Notes: generated by a model from the letters alone, not told the origin. DNA of 64,000 bases from Sialis fuliginosa (GCA_961205875.1 OY540810.1:32674001-32738000), one strand, 5' to 3'. Shown: positions 26,201 through 38,727, counted from the first letter of the stretch. Made by a program: numbers and translations.

Positions 26201-29200
26201 AAAAAACCTGTTTTGTAAAAACCATTATATTATTTTAATGCGAAAGATGGATTGGACCTGTATAAAAATGGATAACAAACAGCTGACTTCAGTTAAAATT
26301 GATCTGAGGGATCTGTTGGTACCATAGACATAGAGCATGGATTGCGCATTCTGTATTAACATAATGGTGTAACATTTCTCCAAAACAATGAGAGATATGG
26401 TGGCGTTTGAGATATATCTATCTCTTTTTTATTATTGAAAAAAAAAATTGTTTGACAATTCAATATTACATTAAAATTAACATGTTATAGGTATACCTAC
26501 TTGTAATTGTAAATAAAACTACATAAAATTAAATTAACGTGAATGACAAATTATTATTCCGATATCAATTTGTTTTTAGACGTATGACAGAATGATTGTG
26601 GTTAAAATTGGATATCCGGGATATATTGAAAAATATTAATGTCGATAACACTGTATGATTCACATTTTGTATTATGGTAGAATGACCTATTTGATTAAAA
26701 TTATCTTGAACGAATTGTCTAGACGGCTCATGCGCTATGATTTAGTTATTGTTGTTGAAATTATCTGTTATAATATAAAATTTTACTCAAATTTAAAGTC
26801 AAGTTATCTGCTTTATTGATTCAAATAGAACATGTAATATATTCAGATTTTTTGTCAACAATATTTTCTACTGTTCAGAAGTCACTAAATAGTTAAAATG
26901 GTATTTGAAAAACAGACGTATTATACACAATATAATTCTCAAATAGGGGAGAGTGGGGTAATTACGAACGCGGGGCAATCGCGAATTCAGTGGTTTCAGT
27001 GTGTTAGAAGAGGAAAGCTAATATTCTCTCTGCACTTACCGACATTTGGTTGGACTTATGTCTAAATGTCTAGTATCGGACCGTGCAGATCATGCTCACA
27101 GTACAAAGTAAGCTTAATTCCATTTTTATATCATACTTCATCTATTTTTTTATTAAAATAAATGTCATGCAATAACTGATACCTATATGTAATTAATATA
27201 AATGTGATTAAGTTATGCCCAAGTAAGTCTAGATCAAGTAGTATTTGATGTCACCCGTATTGTTTATTATATATGATCCTAACCTCAAAAAAAATTATGT
27301 TTATTTTTTTCAAGCTCGTGGAGTAATGACGAACAAATTAAATGGGGCAATACCGAACGTTATAAAAAAAAGGCTGATGCAAACTAAAACTGGAAAAAGT
27401 GCGAAAAATCGCAGTCATTTTAAAGAAAATAACCAAAAGAAGTGTCAAGTAAAAAAGGATGTTGATAAAGATAAAGAAAAGAACTATTTTTTAGGTTTAA
27501 TTATTCCACTGTTCGTGATTAATCCATGCTAGTCGGGTAATCACGAACATATATTTATGATTTTGTTTTTGTTTTTAATTTTGTTTGTACATTTTATTAA
27601 AATTAATACTGAAAATGTGTAATTAATAGATTATTTAACAATAATAAACAATACGTTGGTTTCTTACTCAGATTTTAATTTATTTGATTTCTCCCTTGGG
27701 TCTTCGTATCTACCCCACTCACCCCTATCTAATTAAAACTAGAATCATTGCATAATGAGGATATATTATATTCAAATTAAAATCATAACCATTAAATAAT
27801 TTGTATTAATTCCTTGGTATGCAACATTTATTATCATAATTAGATTTATACAAGTTTCATAGATTTTCATTTGAATACTTGTAAAATGAATAACACACGC
27901 ACACATACAAACGTTCCGATGTTTATCTGACACGTAGAATTGAGTCATATTTTAAAATAGTACGCTTTTGAAGCCGGTTTGTGTTTACATATACTGCTCA
28001 GTCAGTATATACACTTGCTAAGTTGGTTAGAAAGTCTTTGTCTGAATCACGTATACACCAATAATGTCATCGATATCTTTTACGAACGTTCCTAGAATTG
28101 TAATTCATTCATTTGTACGTACTTTATACAAAATACCATTGCAATGTTACTGCAATCGTGTTTTGTTTTGTAAAGATAAAAGTTGCAAACCGTAGAGAAT
28201 TTTTATTAGGTACACGATGAATGTGGCGCAATAATAGCTTTTTGCTCTCTTTTTTGTAATTGTGTTTGCATAGAGTTGCAATTTTTTCTAATAAGGGAAC
28301 CTTTCCAAGTGGGATATTTGGGTCGAGTTTAAATTTCGTATATAGTTAGAGGGGAGTCGAGGTAAGTAAGAAAAAAACAATCTTAGCTACGGTAAAATGG
28401 TTTCATATATTTCAAATAACTCTGAAACTAATGAAGATTTAAAAAATCTATAATACAAAATTTTCAAGATTTTTTTATACGCTTTCGAATGGCAATAGTC
28501 ATAATTAGAAAAAAAAGAAATGAAACCGTTTTATCGCAGCTAAGATTTTTTTTTCTTACTTACCATGAGCCCCTCTAACTATATACAAAATTTAAACTAG
28601 ATCCGAATATGCCACATGGTAAGGTTCCCTTGTAAGTAATAGAAATTTATATTTTTTGTCCCTAAAATCATTTCATAACTACATATCAAAATAATTTTGT
28701 AAGGATTACTTTAACACGAATCTATTTTATTGGTAAAATAATTGAAGTGTTACATAAATTTGATTTGTATTGATTCAATTCAATAGCACCTATAAATTTC
28801 TATTAGTGGCACCTCGTAACCTAATTAAACTCTGCCTTTGCTTGACAACAATTTCTTTATAATACAGGGCAAAAGCATTCAATCAATAAAACTTGAAGTT
28901 TAATATTGCAAGTGATTAATAACATATGTTAAATTATATATTCCTTTTAGAATAAACAAACGAAAAATACGTACTTATAGGAAACTAATAATAATAATAA
29001 CAAATAACTACAATCGATGATCAACAAAAACGATTTCTAAGTCATAACATAAAACCAGCTCAATAATTCTAATAAACGACATCACAGCCATTGGCCGCCG
29101 TCGATTTCACTTACGAGGAATGCGGGTGAGCCTTTCCCGCGCGCTCCCTCCCCCCTCCTCCGTCACCGCCCCCTCGTAATGGTGGTTCTGGCCACGTCAC

Positions 29201-31601
29201 GACTGACCCGCGGGCCCCGCGACAAAAATAGAATACATAAACAAAGTAACTGGTGTGGAAATCGTCCGTCCGTCCGTGCCTGACGTAAGCAACCCGCCTC
29301 GTGGCCTCACCAGTATTAACCGACAGTGGTGTGCGAGTATTTAAATTTAAATAAGTATTTTAGTTCCATTAGTCGACCTATGTCCTAAGACTAGAGAGTT
29401 AAATACTATACTGTAAGATTTTTTATGTCGTATTTATCTGTGTATAAGTTCCGATTTTACTTTTTAAGACAAAAACATTTGTATTAAATAATAATTAATA
29501 TTTTTTTAATGAAAATGTAGTTTAAATAAATGAACAAAAATCCCGGTATCTACAATCACAATTTAAAAAAATATAGTTATAATTTCAAATATAATTGTTA
29601 ATAAAATAATATTGATTGTTAAAAAAATTTATGTGTAACGAATTTTGAATTAGTATTATTAAGTATATTGTATTCAATTAAAATTCATAAATGTATTTGT
29701 CACGATCTACATTCTTCAATATATGTATTTAAATTATAGTTCACACAAAATTCTATATATTATATTATGCATTTTTTTTTCAAATTACTTGAACACCGAT
29801 ATTTTGAAAATTAAAATAAATTGAAAAATCAACGAGTTATGTAAACAAATCTACTTACGTTTTGTTAAAGGTCTTAAAATAAAGACATGAAGATTCGTAT
29901 CATATGTATCAAGAATTTATAAGTTAAAACTATTCCTGCTTGACGCAAATGGTTCAAAGAATACATATTGCTGCCAAATATCAATGTAAAAATAATACGA
30001 ATTATTGTATACTTCATTTATTTAATGTAAATATAAATATTATTTTTATCATGAAACATTAATTACACCGACATGTCGAAAGAGAATTTGTAAGTTATTG
30101 TTTTAAAATAAATATTTTTCTTTTGAAAATTATTTATAGAACCATAAAAAGTTTTCTTCATTTTGTATTATTAATATGATCATCATACCAACAAAATTTC
30201 ATATTCAACCCTGAACTTGGAAGTTTATTTTATTCAAAACTAATCGACCAATAATTTGACAGTTATCATTGTATTTTTTAAGTTAAGTATGGCTTATGAG
30301 TACAATATTTTAAACAATGAATGAAATAAAAAAATAATTTGAAATTTTTAATAGAACATCCAAATGGAGGATAATAGTGGTGTCGATATGGACATTTTCT
30401 GTAAAATGAAGGAAACTAAAAAACAGATTGCAAAAATTGTATAATTTTATTTACATTTATAAAATACAAAACTAATATGTATTTGAATTACATTTTCAAT
30501 AATATATGAAAATACGAAATTGTGTCCATGATAACAATAACTATTTAAAAACAATTAACTAAAACTTATTATTTAAATATTTGTCTTCAAGTCATTATCA
30601 CAGCCTTTTTTAAATACATATTTCGTGTACTAACTATAATATGAAATTGTAATAAAAATTGTAAAATTCGGGTATTTTTTTATCTTCTAGATTCTAGAAA
30701 ACATTACATAGTTCTTATAAGAAACCTGCGTGTTTAAAAACCATACATGAAATTTGTATTTGGTCGACAATATGAACGAAATAAATTTTACGGTTCTATA
30801 ATAACGTAATCAATAATTTAATTCACATTAAATACAAGTCTTCACGTTTTTAATATAATCGCAAAAAATAATTAACTTTTTAATAGTAAACGTATATTAT
30901 TCAGAGCGTGAATTGATGTAATTATTGTATTTCGGTTCGATACTCATCATGAAAAACTCTAACGAGAACTAAATAATTAACGGTTGAATTTATTAGTTTC
31001 GTTTACATAACTGTTGAATGCTTCACTGTGTTCGCATAAATGTTTATACGGAGGAATGTTTTATAAACCGCAGCGTTACATAAAACGTATCATGTTGTTC
31101 GACTTGCAGCACTTTCGATTCACTTAGGATTACGAGGGTATGTCCACTACACATCGATACTTTTTGAATAACTTACCGGTAGGTTTGAAGGTTGTGGCCG
31201 TATCGAAGGACGGTGCTCTGATGGGGTGTTTGTCCTTGTTGAATGATCTGTCCGGAACAAAGGGTGCGGCTAGAGATACGGCTGGCAAGGACTCGCCTCT
31301 GGTGAGCGGCGGCCTGACCGAAGGCCCGTGCTCGTCGACGGAGAGCATCCTCTTGGTGCCGGGAGGTGCGTCACCGCCATTACTGTGGTGGTGCGCGCCA
31401 TGGTGGTGTGGGTCGTCGTCATCGGTGGGCATGCCGCGCTTCATGCCGACAACTGGGGCGGTGGCGCTGGGTTGTGGGCGACCAGCACCATTAGCGGAGT
31501 GGTGCTGCGTCATATTGTGGTGCGCCACGGCCAAGTGCGCTGCCGTGGGTATTCTGCGAGGCATTCCCATGGCTTCGTGCTCTGCGGCCGACGCTTCTTG
31601 T

Positions 31602-31633
<32 letters not shown>

Positions 31634-32140
31634 TTGTTGTTGCTGTTGCTGCAAGGAGCCGCGCGTCATCTGCGAGGATGATGTACGTGGCGGCGGCTGT
31701 TGCGCGTATTCGGCTAACAGACCGCTACGTTGGTGGTGTAAAGATGCGTACCCGGCGGCAGATGCGTGATGGGGTTGTTGCTGTGGAGCCTGCTGCTGAG
31801 GCTGGGGTTGTTGTCGTGATGCCACATGCGCTGTCTGTATGCCGACTACCTCGAGGCCTCCGCCTCCGTTCTGGTGCTCGTGACTCGACGAGCTCGACGT
31901 TCTGTGCGTCTTAGACGCGTGCGAACTGCTTCGCGCTTCCTGGAATCCTTGAGCACGCTTCATCTGGCGCGCATTTTCGAGCACCAGCTCTATCCGGTCC
32001 GCGCCCTCGTAATTGACGCATCCACGGCACACCGCCTCCGTGAAGTCGTGCAACATCGCCCACGGCATTCTCGGCAGGTCGCACAAATAGCAGTGTTGCC
32101 GTTTGGCCTGCTGCATTTGCATCACAGACATCTTAACCAT
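17278..32140 (-). CDS. IRF2BP-family transcriptional co-regulator (CG11138-like)
   Basis: Three coding exons on the minus strand, 32140-31177, 19420-19148 and 17720-17278, join in phase to about 559 residues. Exon 1 begins [29 protein letters not shown] and carries the IRF2BP N-terminal C4 zinc finger (CYLC...[14 protein letters not shown]). A His/Gln/Ser-rich region with an 18-Gln tract (31651-31598) follows, then [15 protein letters not shown]. Exon 2 is a Gly/Pro/Ser linker. Exon 3 ends in a C-terminal RING-like finger ([18 protein letters not shown]...[12 protein letters not shown]...[10 protein letters not shown]) and a [10 protein letters not shown] tail. Proteins of this family act in the nucleus as co-repressors or co-activators, with the RING giving E3-ligase potential. 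The ATG at 32140 is first in frame; a second Met at 32131 is an alternative. The 11.8-kb intron separates the zinc-finger exon from the rest. Long GC-rich antisense frames over exon 1 are shadows. Confidence 0.93.
17847..18675. mobile_element. DNA element with repeated GTAAGATGGAC phrase
   Basis: It starts TAGGGGAGAGGTTTGTAAGA and ends near the complement of TATAGGGGATTAATAT. The phrase GTAAGATGGAC occurs at 17861 and 18197, and inverted (GTCCATCTTAC) at 18524. It sits in the intron between exons 2 and 3 of the IRF2BP-like gene. Short frames within it resemble no protein I know. Elements at 26943 and about 43620 share this style. Confidence 0.55.
20106..20573. mobile_element. Inverted-repeat element with ACTGGCACCAGT ends
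   Basis: The left end is AAGGTACTGGCACCAGTTTT. The right end, read on the minus strand, is AAGATACTGGCACCAGTCAT. The internal motifs CCAGTGTTGG, CCATCACTGG, CATTACTGG and CCATTACTGG repeat the subterminal sequence. It is non-coding and lies in the long intron of the IRF2BP-like gene. Confidence 0.55.
21060..21260. promoter_or_regulatory. GC-rich island 1 in the long intron
   Basis: A local GC-rich block in AT-rich intron DNA contains a perfect CRE octamer TGACGTCA (21156-21163), a near copy TGATGTCACG (21184) and TGTCGCGCGTG. It is a plausible intronic enhancer or alternative promoter of the minus-strand gene. No experimental support is visible in sequence. Confidence 0.35.
22010..22215. promoter_or_regulatory. 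GC-rich island 2 in the long intron
   Basis: This block contains CACGTGAC (E-box), a perfect TGACGTCA (22114-22121), GGCCGCGGTCGGG and CCGGCGCCGCGC. A minus-strand open frame of 120 codons runs through it, but its product resembles nothing known. It is a candidate alternative first exon or enhancer. Confidence 0.35.
24096..24512 (+). mobile_element. Non-autonomous Helitron-like element
   Basis: It begins TCTCTATATATAAAAATGAA and ends in a short GC stretch followed by CTAG before a T, with an A in front of TC. That is the A|TC...CTRR|T layout of Helitrons. The internal text GGGAATTACTGAACCGATTT is typical of this widespread insect repeat. It has no helicase coding and lies in the long intron of the IRF2BP-like gene. 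Confidence 0.7.
26328..26420 (+). repeat. Repeat family Z terminus, copy 2
   Basis: CATAGACATAGAGCATGGAT followed by TGCGCATTCTGTATTAAC matches the fragment at 9315 and the ends of the element at 50432-50640. Only one terminus is evident here. Confidence 0.55.
26943..27731. mobile_element. DNA element with repeated GTAATNACGAAC phrase
   Basis: The ends are ATAGGGGAGAGTGGGGTAAT at the left and, on the minus strand, ATAGGGGTGAGTGGGGTAGA at the right. Inside, the phrase GGGTAATTACGAAC and variants recur at 26955, 26972, 27320, 27344, 27511 (inverted) and 27535. A 95-codon frame (27245-27532), Lys-rich at its end, may be a transposase relic, but I cannot assign it. It lies in the long intron of the IRF2BP-like gene. 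Confidence 0.6.
28294..28631. mobile_element. Palindromic MITE
   Basis: The ends AGGGAACCTTTCCAAGTGGG and the complementary CCACATGGTAAGGTTCCCT enclose arms. These pair through GTATATAGTTAGAGGGG and TCTTAGCTACGGTAAAATGG and their counterparts. It is about 338 bp and non-coding, in the long intron of the IRF2BP-like gene. Confidence 0.7.
29085..29335. promoter_or_regulatory. GC-rich island 3 in the long intron
   Basis: This is the strongest GC block of the intron. It holds CCCGCGCGCTCCCTCCCCCC, GGCCACGTCACGACTGACCC, GCGGGCCCCGC, a triple CGTC/CGTCCGTCC run and TGACGTAAGC. About 2 kb upstream of the zinc-finger exon's splice donor side, it could be an enhancer or an internal promoter that yields a protein lacking the zinc finger. 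No start codon or exon is evident. Confidence 0.4.
29336..31176. other. AT-rich intron DNA
   Basis: I see no gene, inverted repeat or known transposon end here. It is intronic to the IRF2BP-like gene, just 3' of its first coding exon on the minus strand. The other uncovered parts of this intron (22216-24095 and 24513-26327) likewise show only AT-rich DNA and a TGACGTCA at 23632. Confidence 0.5.
31598..31651 (-). repeat. Polyglutamine-coding CAG/CAA tract
   Basis: Eighteen consecutive Gln codons, a mixture of CAG and CAA, lie in exon 1 of the IRF2BP-like gene. Mixed codons usually make such tracts less prone to slippage. A Q-rich region is also common in family members. Confidence 0.9.
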
Positions 32141-32399
32141 CTATTTTGTGTTCTATATATCCGAAAACTATGACACTACTAAAAAATCAGATGAGTCACT
32201 GAGAATACATTCATTCGTACAGATGTTTTCATTCCCCTGATACACTATAGGTATTATATGCGTTGAACACTGCGGAACAAGCGGTCACTATTTGTGTATT
32301 GTTTAGACAATCACATATTTCACAATCACTTCCTGAAAGCACAGATAACTGTTGTCGCGATAGGACGGTTAGTGGAACACAACTGTGTGCGGCGACACA

Positions 32400-32900
32400 C
32401 GCAAGTGCATTCAGTTCGCAGCCGAGATCAGGGACAACTGAGAGCGACGCGTTCCGCTGGGCCGCAACACTGTGCGCTCGGCATAGTTCGATGGTACTCG
32501 ACGCGGCAACGAGCGGCCCGGGAGAGGGGCGGACATACTCGCCCGATCGTTATCCGATCCCCTCGGTGCGTGACGTCACGAAATATGGTGGCAAGCCAAT
32601 GGCAACTGCGCTGACGTCACGCAACGTTCGTTTACACACGGCGCGCAGTGCGCGTGCGCGAGCCGAGTCATCGCGCCAGCCGCAGTCGTTGTGCTGCTAT
32701 AGATAACCCACTCGCTCGTCAAAGCATTCATCGATTTAGAAATTCCTTATCGCATGGCCGGGCCCGTTTGTGTATGTGTGTGGAGCGGGGGGCGGTGCAC
32801 AACCGTGAGCGCCCAGAGTGCACTCCGTGTGGTTTCTCAACATTGTTTATATGTCGTAAGTAACTGCATACGGATGTTGTAACGCTGTTGTGACGATCAA
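32400..32900 (-). promoter_or_regulatory. GC-rich promoter region of the IRF2BP-like gene
   Basis: Upstream of the ATG at 32140 the sequence changes sharply to GC-rich. It contains two perfect CRE octamers TGACGTCA (32571-32578 and 32612-32619) with a CCAAT box between them (32596-32600). GGGAGAGGGGCGG and GCGCGCAGTGCGCGTGCGCG are also present. This suits a TATA-less, broad promoter with CREB/ATF-type sites. The transcription start is not determinable from sequence. Confidence 0.55.
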
Positions 32901-35278
32901 ACACGTTTCTCGTGTCTATATGTTTACTCCATCGATTATTTAAGGCCTCGATTCCGTCATTACACACTTGGATTCAATGTTTGTCGCTCGTAGGTTATTT
33001 TCGACAAATCAACATCAATCATTAGGAAATTACATGGATTGCGGTTAGGGCGCTCTATCTTCATTCTGTTTCTAAATTTATTTTCATAATTAGTTATCTA
33101 CCACAAAAGTTTCCGTTATAAAATGTTAAGTTGTTTATTAAGAAAGAATTGCGTTCTAAAATATACTATAAAATTCAATCATAAACTCAATTTTCTTTTT
33201 GATTATAACATAACTCGATTCTTCTTTTATTAAACTTTTAACATTTGAAAAAATAATACAAAATATATTAAGAAGAAAGAATTTGTGTACAATCTAGCAA
33301 AATTATTTTGTGGCAGTTAGAAATTTATTTTATGGTTTAATTTGGTTGAAGTCTGGAACATCATAAGCTCTAATAAACTTCTGTAAAACAAATATATTAT
33401 ATATTTATATATACTATTTCTTAATAAATTATATGGCTTAAAACTAGATTTTGTTATTCAAATTTTATAATATAGATATGCAAATTTGTTACTTAAAAAT
33501 TATTAAACATAATCGAAACAATCAGAACCATTCATTGTTCATTAATAATTAATGCTACACACGTCCATAATTCGTAGAAAAATCATATCTACGTGTCTAA
33601 AAATAGCAACAATCGTACAGATAAACTGTGTTAGTGAGACCAAGGTGTCAAAACAACAAACCGGAAGACAGAGAGAACAAATCTCCCATTGTTCGTACAA
33701 CTAATGAACGAAATATTTTGTTAATTAACATCCGTTTTATTTTCTTAGTAATTGTCAATGAAAGAAAAATCAGAAAAATTATGTTACTGTTTCATATCAC
33801 TTAAACTATAAATATATACACCTGAACCTCAACAAAACGCGTGTTTCGACTTCACAAGAAGTCCTCATCAGAAGCCTAACAGTTCCAATAGTACTATTTT
33901 ATATAATACATATTGTATTTAAGTAAACAAAAAAAAGCAACAAAATTTAGATATGAGTTCGTTTATAGTCGAATTTTATACATTATATAACTCAATCACT
34001 TTTAACATATTGAAGATCATTCATTTTGGAAGTGGTAAAAGTTAAAACAAATTTGAAAAAAAATAATTGGTTAGTAGCAGTTTTAGTTATAGATTTTCCT
34101 TAGGAAAGTTTCTCTTATTTGTGTATATTATGTAGAATCGTGTATTATTATAAATAAATCATTTTTCAATGTGCATTGACTTCTTAATATTAGATACACT
34201 TCCCTATAACACGTGTGTAAGTAAGGTATTGATAAATAATACGCAATAACATATTCGTATACGATTTTTCCAGTTGAATTAAAAAATATTTTGTGCATGG
34301 TCCCACATCCTATTGCGGGCCCTTTTTATGATATCTAAGATATTTTTTTTTTCGACTAAAAGAGGATAGAGCTCTATCACCCTCCCCACCCCTCTTGTGA
34401 GGGCTATGATTTTTCGTTAGTAAACTTTTAAGGAAACAATAATCGAATTTCTAAATATCAGTTAACATTTTCCTAGATAAGTGTCATTCGACTGCAAAAC
34501 TTGTCCTCTAGAATCTATAGAACGTATCAAAAAATGATTTGATTATATGTAGAAGAAATATTGTATTCTCTTCAAACTAACATACATCGAGAAAGTGAAG
34601 TTAATTAAACAAATCGATAGTCTTGCTTATAGATCATAACATGATAATTGACATTTCGAACATTTTTGATAAATATCTACTTATTCTAATTTAGTTTTGT
34701 GCGTTTTTTAATCGTTTGTATAATACATATTGTATTAATTTGATAAATACGTTAAAATAGATGGCTATTCACTTTCAAAATGCTCTCCTGAAAAAATCTC
34801 ATTTTTTGAATAGTCAAGTTATGACCTAAATCATTTTAAGTTTAAGACAACCAAAACTATATTCGAAAAGATTGATAAGTTGATCAATATGAAACAAGAA
34901 GGTTTGTACTAATTGTAAGTATCGGTTAACAGTGATATTACTGTATAAATTTCATTACTAAAACGGTTCAAAGAATTCCTATTCAAAGCAACTATTAAGT
35001 CGCTAATACTTAACACACAATATTAAAACAATTGCACAAACAAATCATGTCATTCAAGACAATAGAATCAAAGAAATGATCTTCCGCAATTCCCGGAACA
35101 TCAACGGTCTCCTGGAGGTCGCTTGGGCAGACACACACAACGCTGATTACTGATTCCACACATACGTCACTTCCTTTGACCAAGGTCGTAGATATACCTG
35201 TTATATTATTATCTACAAACTAGTCATTAATGTATTATATGTATATGTGTGTAATTGTACGGTAATATATGTATGTAT
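32901..35278. other. Intergenic AT-rich DNA
   Basis: No gene was recognised in this stretch. The only structured item is the hammerhead-like motif at 33832-33871, listed separately. Confidence 0.5.
33832..33871 (-). ncRNA. Hammerhead-ribozyme-like motif (Penelope-type repeat relic)
   Basis: Read on the minus strand the core is CTGATGA, then stem II GGACTTC-TTGT-GAAGTC, then GAAA, then CACGCGTTTTG. CUGAUGA...GAAA around a perfect stem II is the hammerhead core. Stem III (ACGCGT) is minimal and stem I is weak here. Short-stem hammerheads with this ACGCGTTT wording are known from Penelope-like retroelement repeats. It is likely a decayed copy. Confidence 0.4.
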
Positions 35279-35280
35279 TA

Positions 35281-35857
35281 GGGTGTTTTTTTTCTCGGTC
35301 CCATTAGCTTTGGTTCAAAATTACTTGTCCCATAGTAAATCAAATCAGTCAACGGCGCTAACCGAGTCTTTTTCTCATTTGATCAACATGGGAAAAATTT
35401 TTTTTTTACTAACGCGAGAATAGCTCGTTGAAAAAAAATGTTTTTTAATTTCTCAGGGCGACATTTTGTAGAGAATGAAGTGCTCAATTCTTAAATCCAG
35501 TAATTTTAAAAATATATTTGTTTAAAAATTATCATAAAAATTGAATTTTATTTTTTATGATAATGTGTAAACGAACATATCTTTCAAAATATTGGATCTA
35601 TGAATTTAACACTTGGGATCTTTTTTGTAGGAAATTTAATTCTCTATAAAATGCAGCTGTGAGAAATTATAATAAATACATTTTTCAACGAGCTATTCAC
35701 GTATAAGTAAAAGTCATTTTTCTCATGTTAATCAAATTGGAAAAAAACTCGGTTTGCGCCGTTCACAAGTTTTGATCTACGAGTCTGAAATTTTGGGACA
35801 ATTTATATACTTTTGACCAAAGCTAAAACATAGGGAACCGAGAGAAAAAAAACACCC
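35281..35857. mobile_element. Tc1/mariner-type MITE with TA duplication
   Basis: It is flanked by TA and has inverted ends GGGTGTTTTTTTTCTCGGTC and its complement GAACCGAGAGAAAAAAAACA + CCC. The arms extend through matching TCAACGAGCTATT and CGGCGC(A/T)AACCGAGTC(T) blocks. It is 577 bp and non-coding. A truncated copy is at 45778-45975. The superfamily is inferred from the TA flanks only. Confidence 0.75.
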
Positions 35858-35859
35858 TA

Positions 35860-38727
35860 ATATCTATAGGTACGTACGTAGGTCCGATAATTTATATTTT
35901 TTGTTCGTTTGTTTCGGTTTTAATATTTTTATATAAAGTCAGTAACTAATTAAATAACATTACACAACCAAACCAGACATAGGTGACTGGAATGTGCTTT
36001 GGGGCAATCAGAGTAGAATAGTCACGACGCGGACGCTAATTCGATCAAATGTATAATCTTTGGTTTACCTACACTTTAGGCTCTAAAATTAAATTATACC
36101 TTCTACTTTTGTTAGGAAATGTACCCTTGTTATTATTAATGTAAGCATGTATTACAATTGTATTATATTCTTTATTGGCTGTTTAAATTGAACCTTAGGT
36201 ACTGTTAGAGACAGGTATGTATATTATTGTATAAGATGTTTGAATTACTTAAGAGAGAAACTGTGTAATATGAAAGTAATTGCTTAATTTCTATTAAATC
36301 TTGCCATAGTTGTTTTGCATGTCAATATTAAATGTTTTAAGTATCCTTCAGATTCATTATCACAAGTACATACGGGTGAAGGTAATTATTTTAGCTATTT
36401 TGAAATCGAAATGGAAACCGCGGAATTATGTAAACGAGTTTAGAAATTATTGGGTTTTAAGTTTTGTGGTATTATGACTTAATTAGAATTATGTTTCTAA
36501 CAAAATCTTTTTTCGAAAGTAGGTTATTTAATAGTTGTTTTACGTTATTTATGAATTTTCGTCAAGTAATTGCAAGTAATGCAAAACCTAATACAAAAAG
36601 GATAGAATTGCATTACAAAAATTATCCGATATTTTTATTTATTTAAAAAAATATTTTTGCATATAAAATTTTGACTATTTCGATTATGGAGTTAATTTTT
36701 TTGATTGATATGTTGTACTAAGTAACAAAACAAGATATTATATAGGTACTCAAAAACGAAGTAACTATTTAACTATTTAAAATGAAGAAAGAATACATCA
36801 AAATTGCATATTAATTAAAAAATCGATTTAGTAGTATCTATTTTTATATAATAAGTTTAATAAATCAAGAGAATACAAAAAAAAACACAATTAAAATAAC
36901 CAATCGACATTATTATATATATTTCATAATTAAAAAATAATATATATATCTGACTATTAACTTTTAGGTTGAGTTGCGTTATTATAATAGCCGTCAATTG
37001 ATAACAGAAATCTAATTTTTATTTGATAACACTACCAGGGTTGGCCAACCTGTGGCGATCTTATGTACGGCTCGCGGTTACACATAAACAAATTATGTCT
37101 AATGTTTATGATTTTTTATCTTTTTCACTATGTATTCATTATATAAAATTGTAATTACCTCGGCTTCTATACGAGGGTGTAATTTTATTTCTAATACTTC
37201 TAAACCCCATAGGATCGAATGAGACCATTTACAACCATTCATCTGTAACAGGGGGGCAAAATATTAAATTTAATATCAGATATCTATATGTACGAAATCC
37301 TATAAAAATTAGCATTATTTTTTTTATGTTAATGTTTTTACGGAATATATTTATGGTATTTTGGAATGGGGAGTTAAATGACTATATGAGAAAAAAATTT
37401 GCAAAATTTCTTATTCATCATAAGTATCACTTTATGTTAATGTTCTTAGTTTGAAAGAAACACTCTACTTTTTCTATCAAAATAATAAATTTCTTTGAAG
37501 CTATTGTTGCGAACTTTTGTACTTAAAATTTAATGCTTCCTATATAAATGTCATAAACTTGATATATAAATATTTTTATTTTATTTAACTTAAAGGAATG
37601 ATATATTAACCGCTTCTTGTAAATAAATCGTTTTTATGTCTTCCATAGGTCGCATTTATTTAAATTTATGTGTAATATAAAGTTGATATTTTAGAATATT
37701 AGTTCTAAAAAAACAGGAATATATATATTTTTTGAGATTTATCATCACTTCTTTTAATCAAATTTAAAATTCAGTGCATTGATTTTTTTATGAATATCAT
37801 ATTTTCTTATCAATTCAGATATGTTTTTTTTATAAAAGAAGTGATTTCCTAATGAGGTTTAATTTGTTTCTTTAAGTTTTTATTTTTATATTAAGATTTC
37901 CACTATCCGTTTTATAGGTCCCTTTAAGTTCTATTAGTTGGTTTTGACTTACCGACAAAATCTATTTGGACTATTTTTGTGCCATTATATCGATTAATTA
38001 AAATATTTTTTTTTAATTTGTTTAAAAAAGTTTTCTGAAGATTTCAATAATTTACAAAAATCGAAAAATTTAATCTGTTAGGGCGGAAAAAACCAAACCA
38101 AACCTATGGCGACAAAAAGTCTAGAGAAAAGCAATTTTTAGTATTAAAATAAATATCCATATAGAATTTTTTTAAGGTGGAGTTAGAGTTACTAATATCT
38201 ATACTATCATTATTTAACAAAGAACATCATTTATTTAATTTAAATACATTTTAAAATTAAATATAATAATTTACAATTTTCATTGTTGTATAATTACAGG
38301 CGGCAAGTAGGTAAATACTTGTTTCGATTCAGAGCGCGGCGCCTGGGTCTTATTACACAGTTTCAACAGTACTGAATTTAATTACGAGTTTAAGAGAACC
38401 CACCCCCCAATTTGTAAATTCCGCATTGAATTCCAAATTTCAAAAATCTATTTTTAGTACTAAACTAATAGAAACTCGATAAATGATGTAAAATTAATTT
38501 ATAATCACATTAAAACGAAACTAATAAATCTCAAATCGATCAGAATAAGGAGCGGTGATGAAAATCTACAAAACACAGGCGGTAAAATAGCGCGCAACAC
38601 GCACAAAAACATTGCTTGCCGCTTGTAGACGTGACAACAGCGCATATACACAAGCGGCAAGGATCGTAACGACTTTGCCGCGCTACCGCTCTTGTACCAG
38701 TGATCTCATGCACGCGGTAAAAACACA
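35860..38727. other. Intergenic DNA upstream of the MADF-BESS gene
   Basis: Mostly AT-rich and featureless. A hAT-type left end, CAGGGTTGGCCAACCTGTGG, occurs at about 37036 without a matching right end. The last 150 bp before the ATG are GC-richer (CGCGCAACACGCAC, TTGCCGCGCTACCGC), which fits a promoter. Confidence 0.45.

Noticed and set aside
27245-27532. 95-codon frame in the phrase-bearing element
   Set aside because: It could be a transposase relic, but no catalytic or DNA-binding motif is visible, so it is not called as a gene.
31140-32706. Several long plus-strand frames, one with a poly-Leu or poly-Cys run
   Set aside because: They lie antisense to the zinc-finger exon and promoter of the IRF2BP-like gene; the runs are the complement of the Gln tract.
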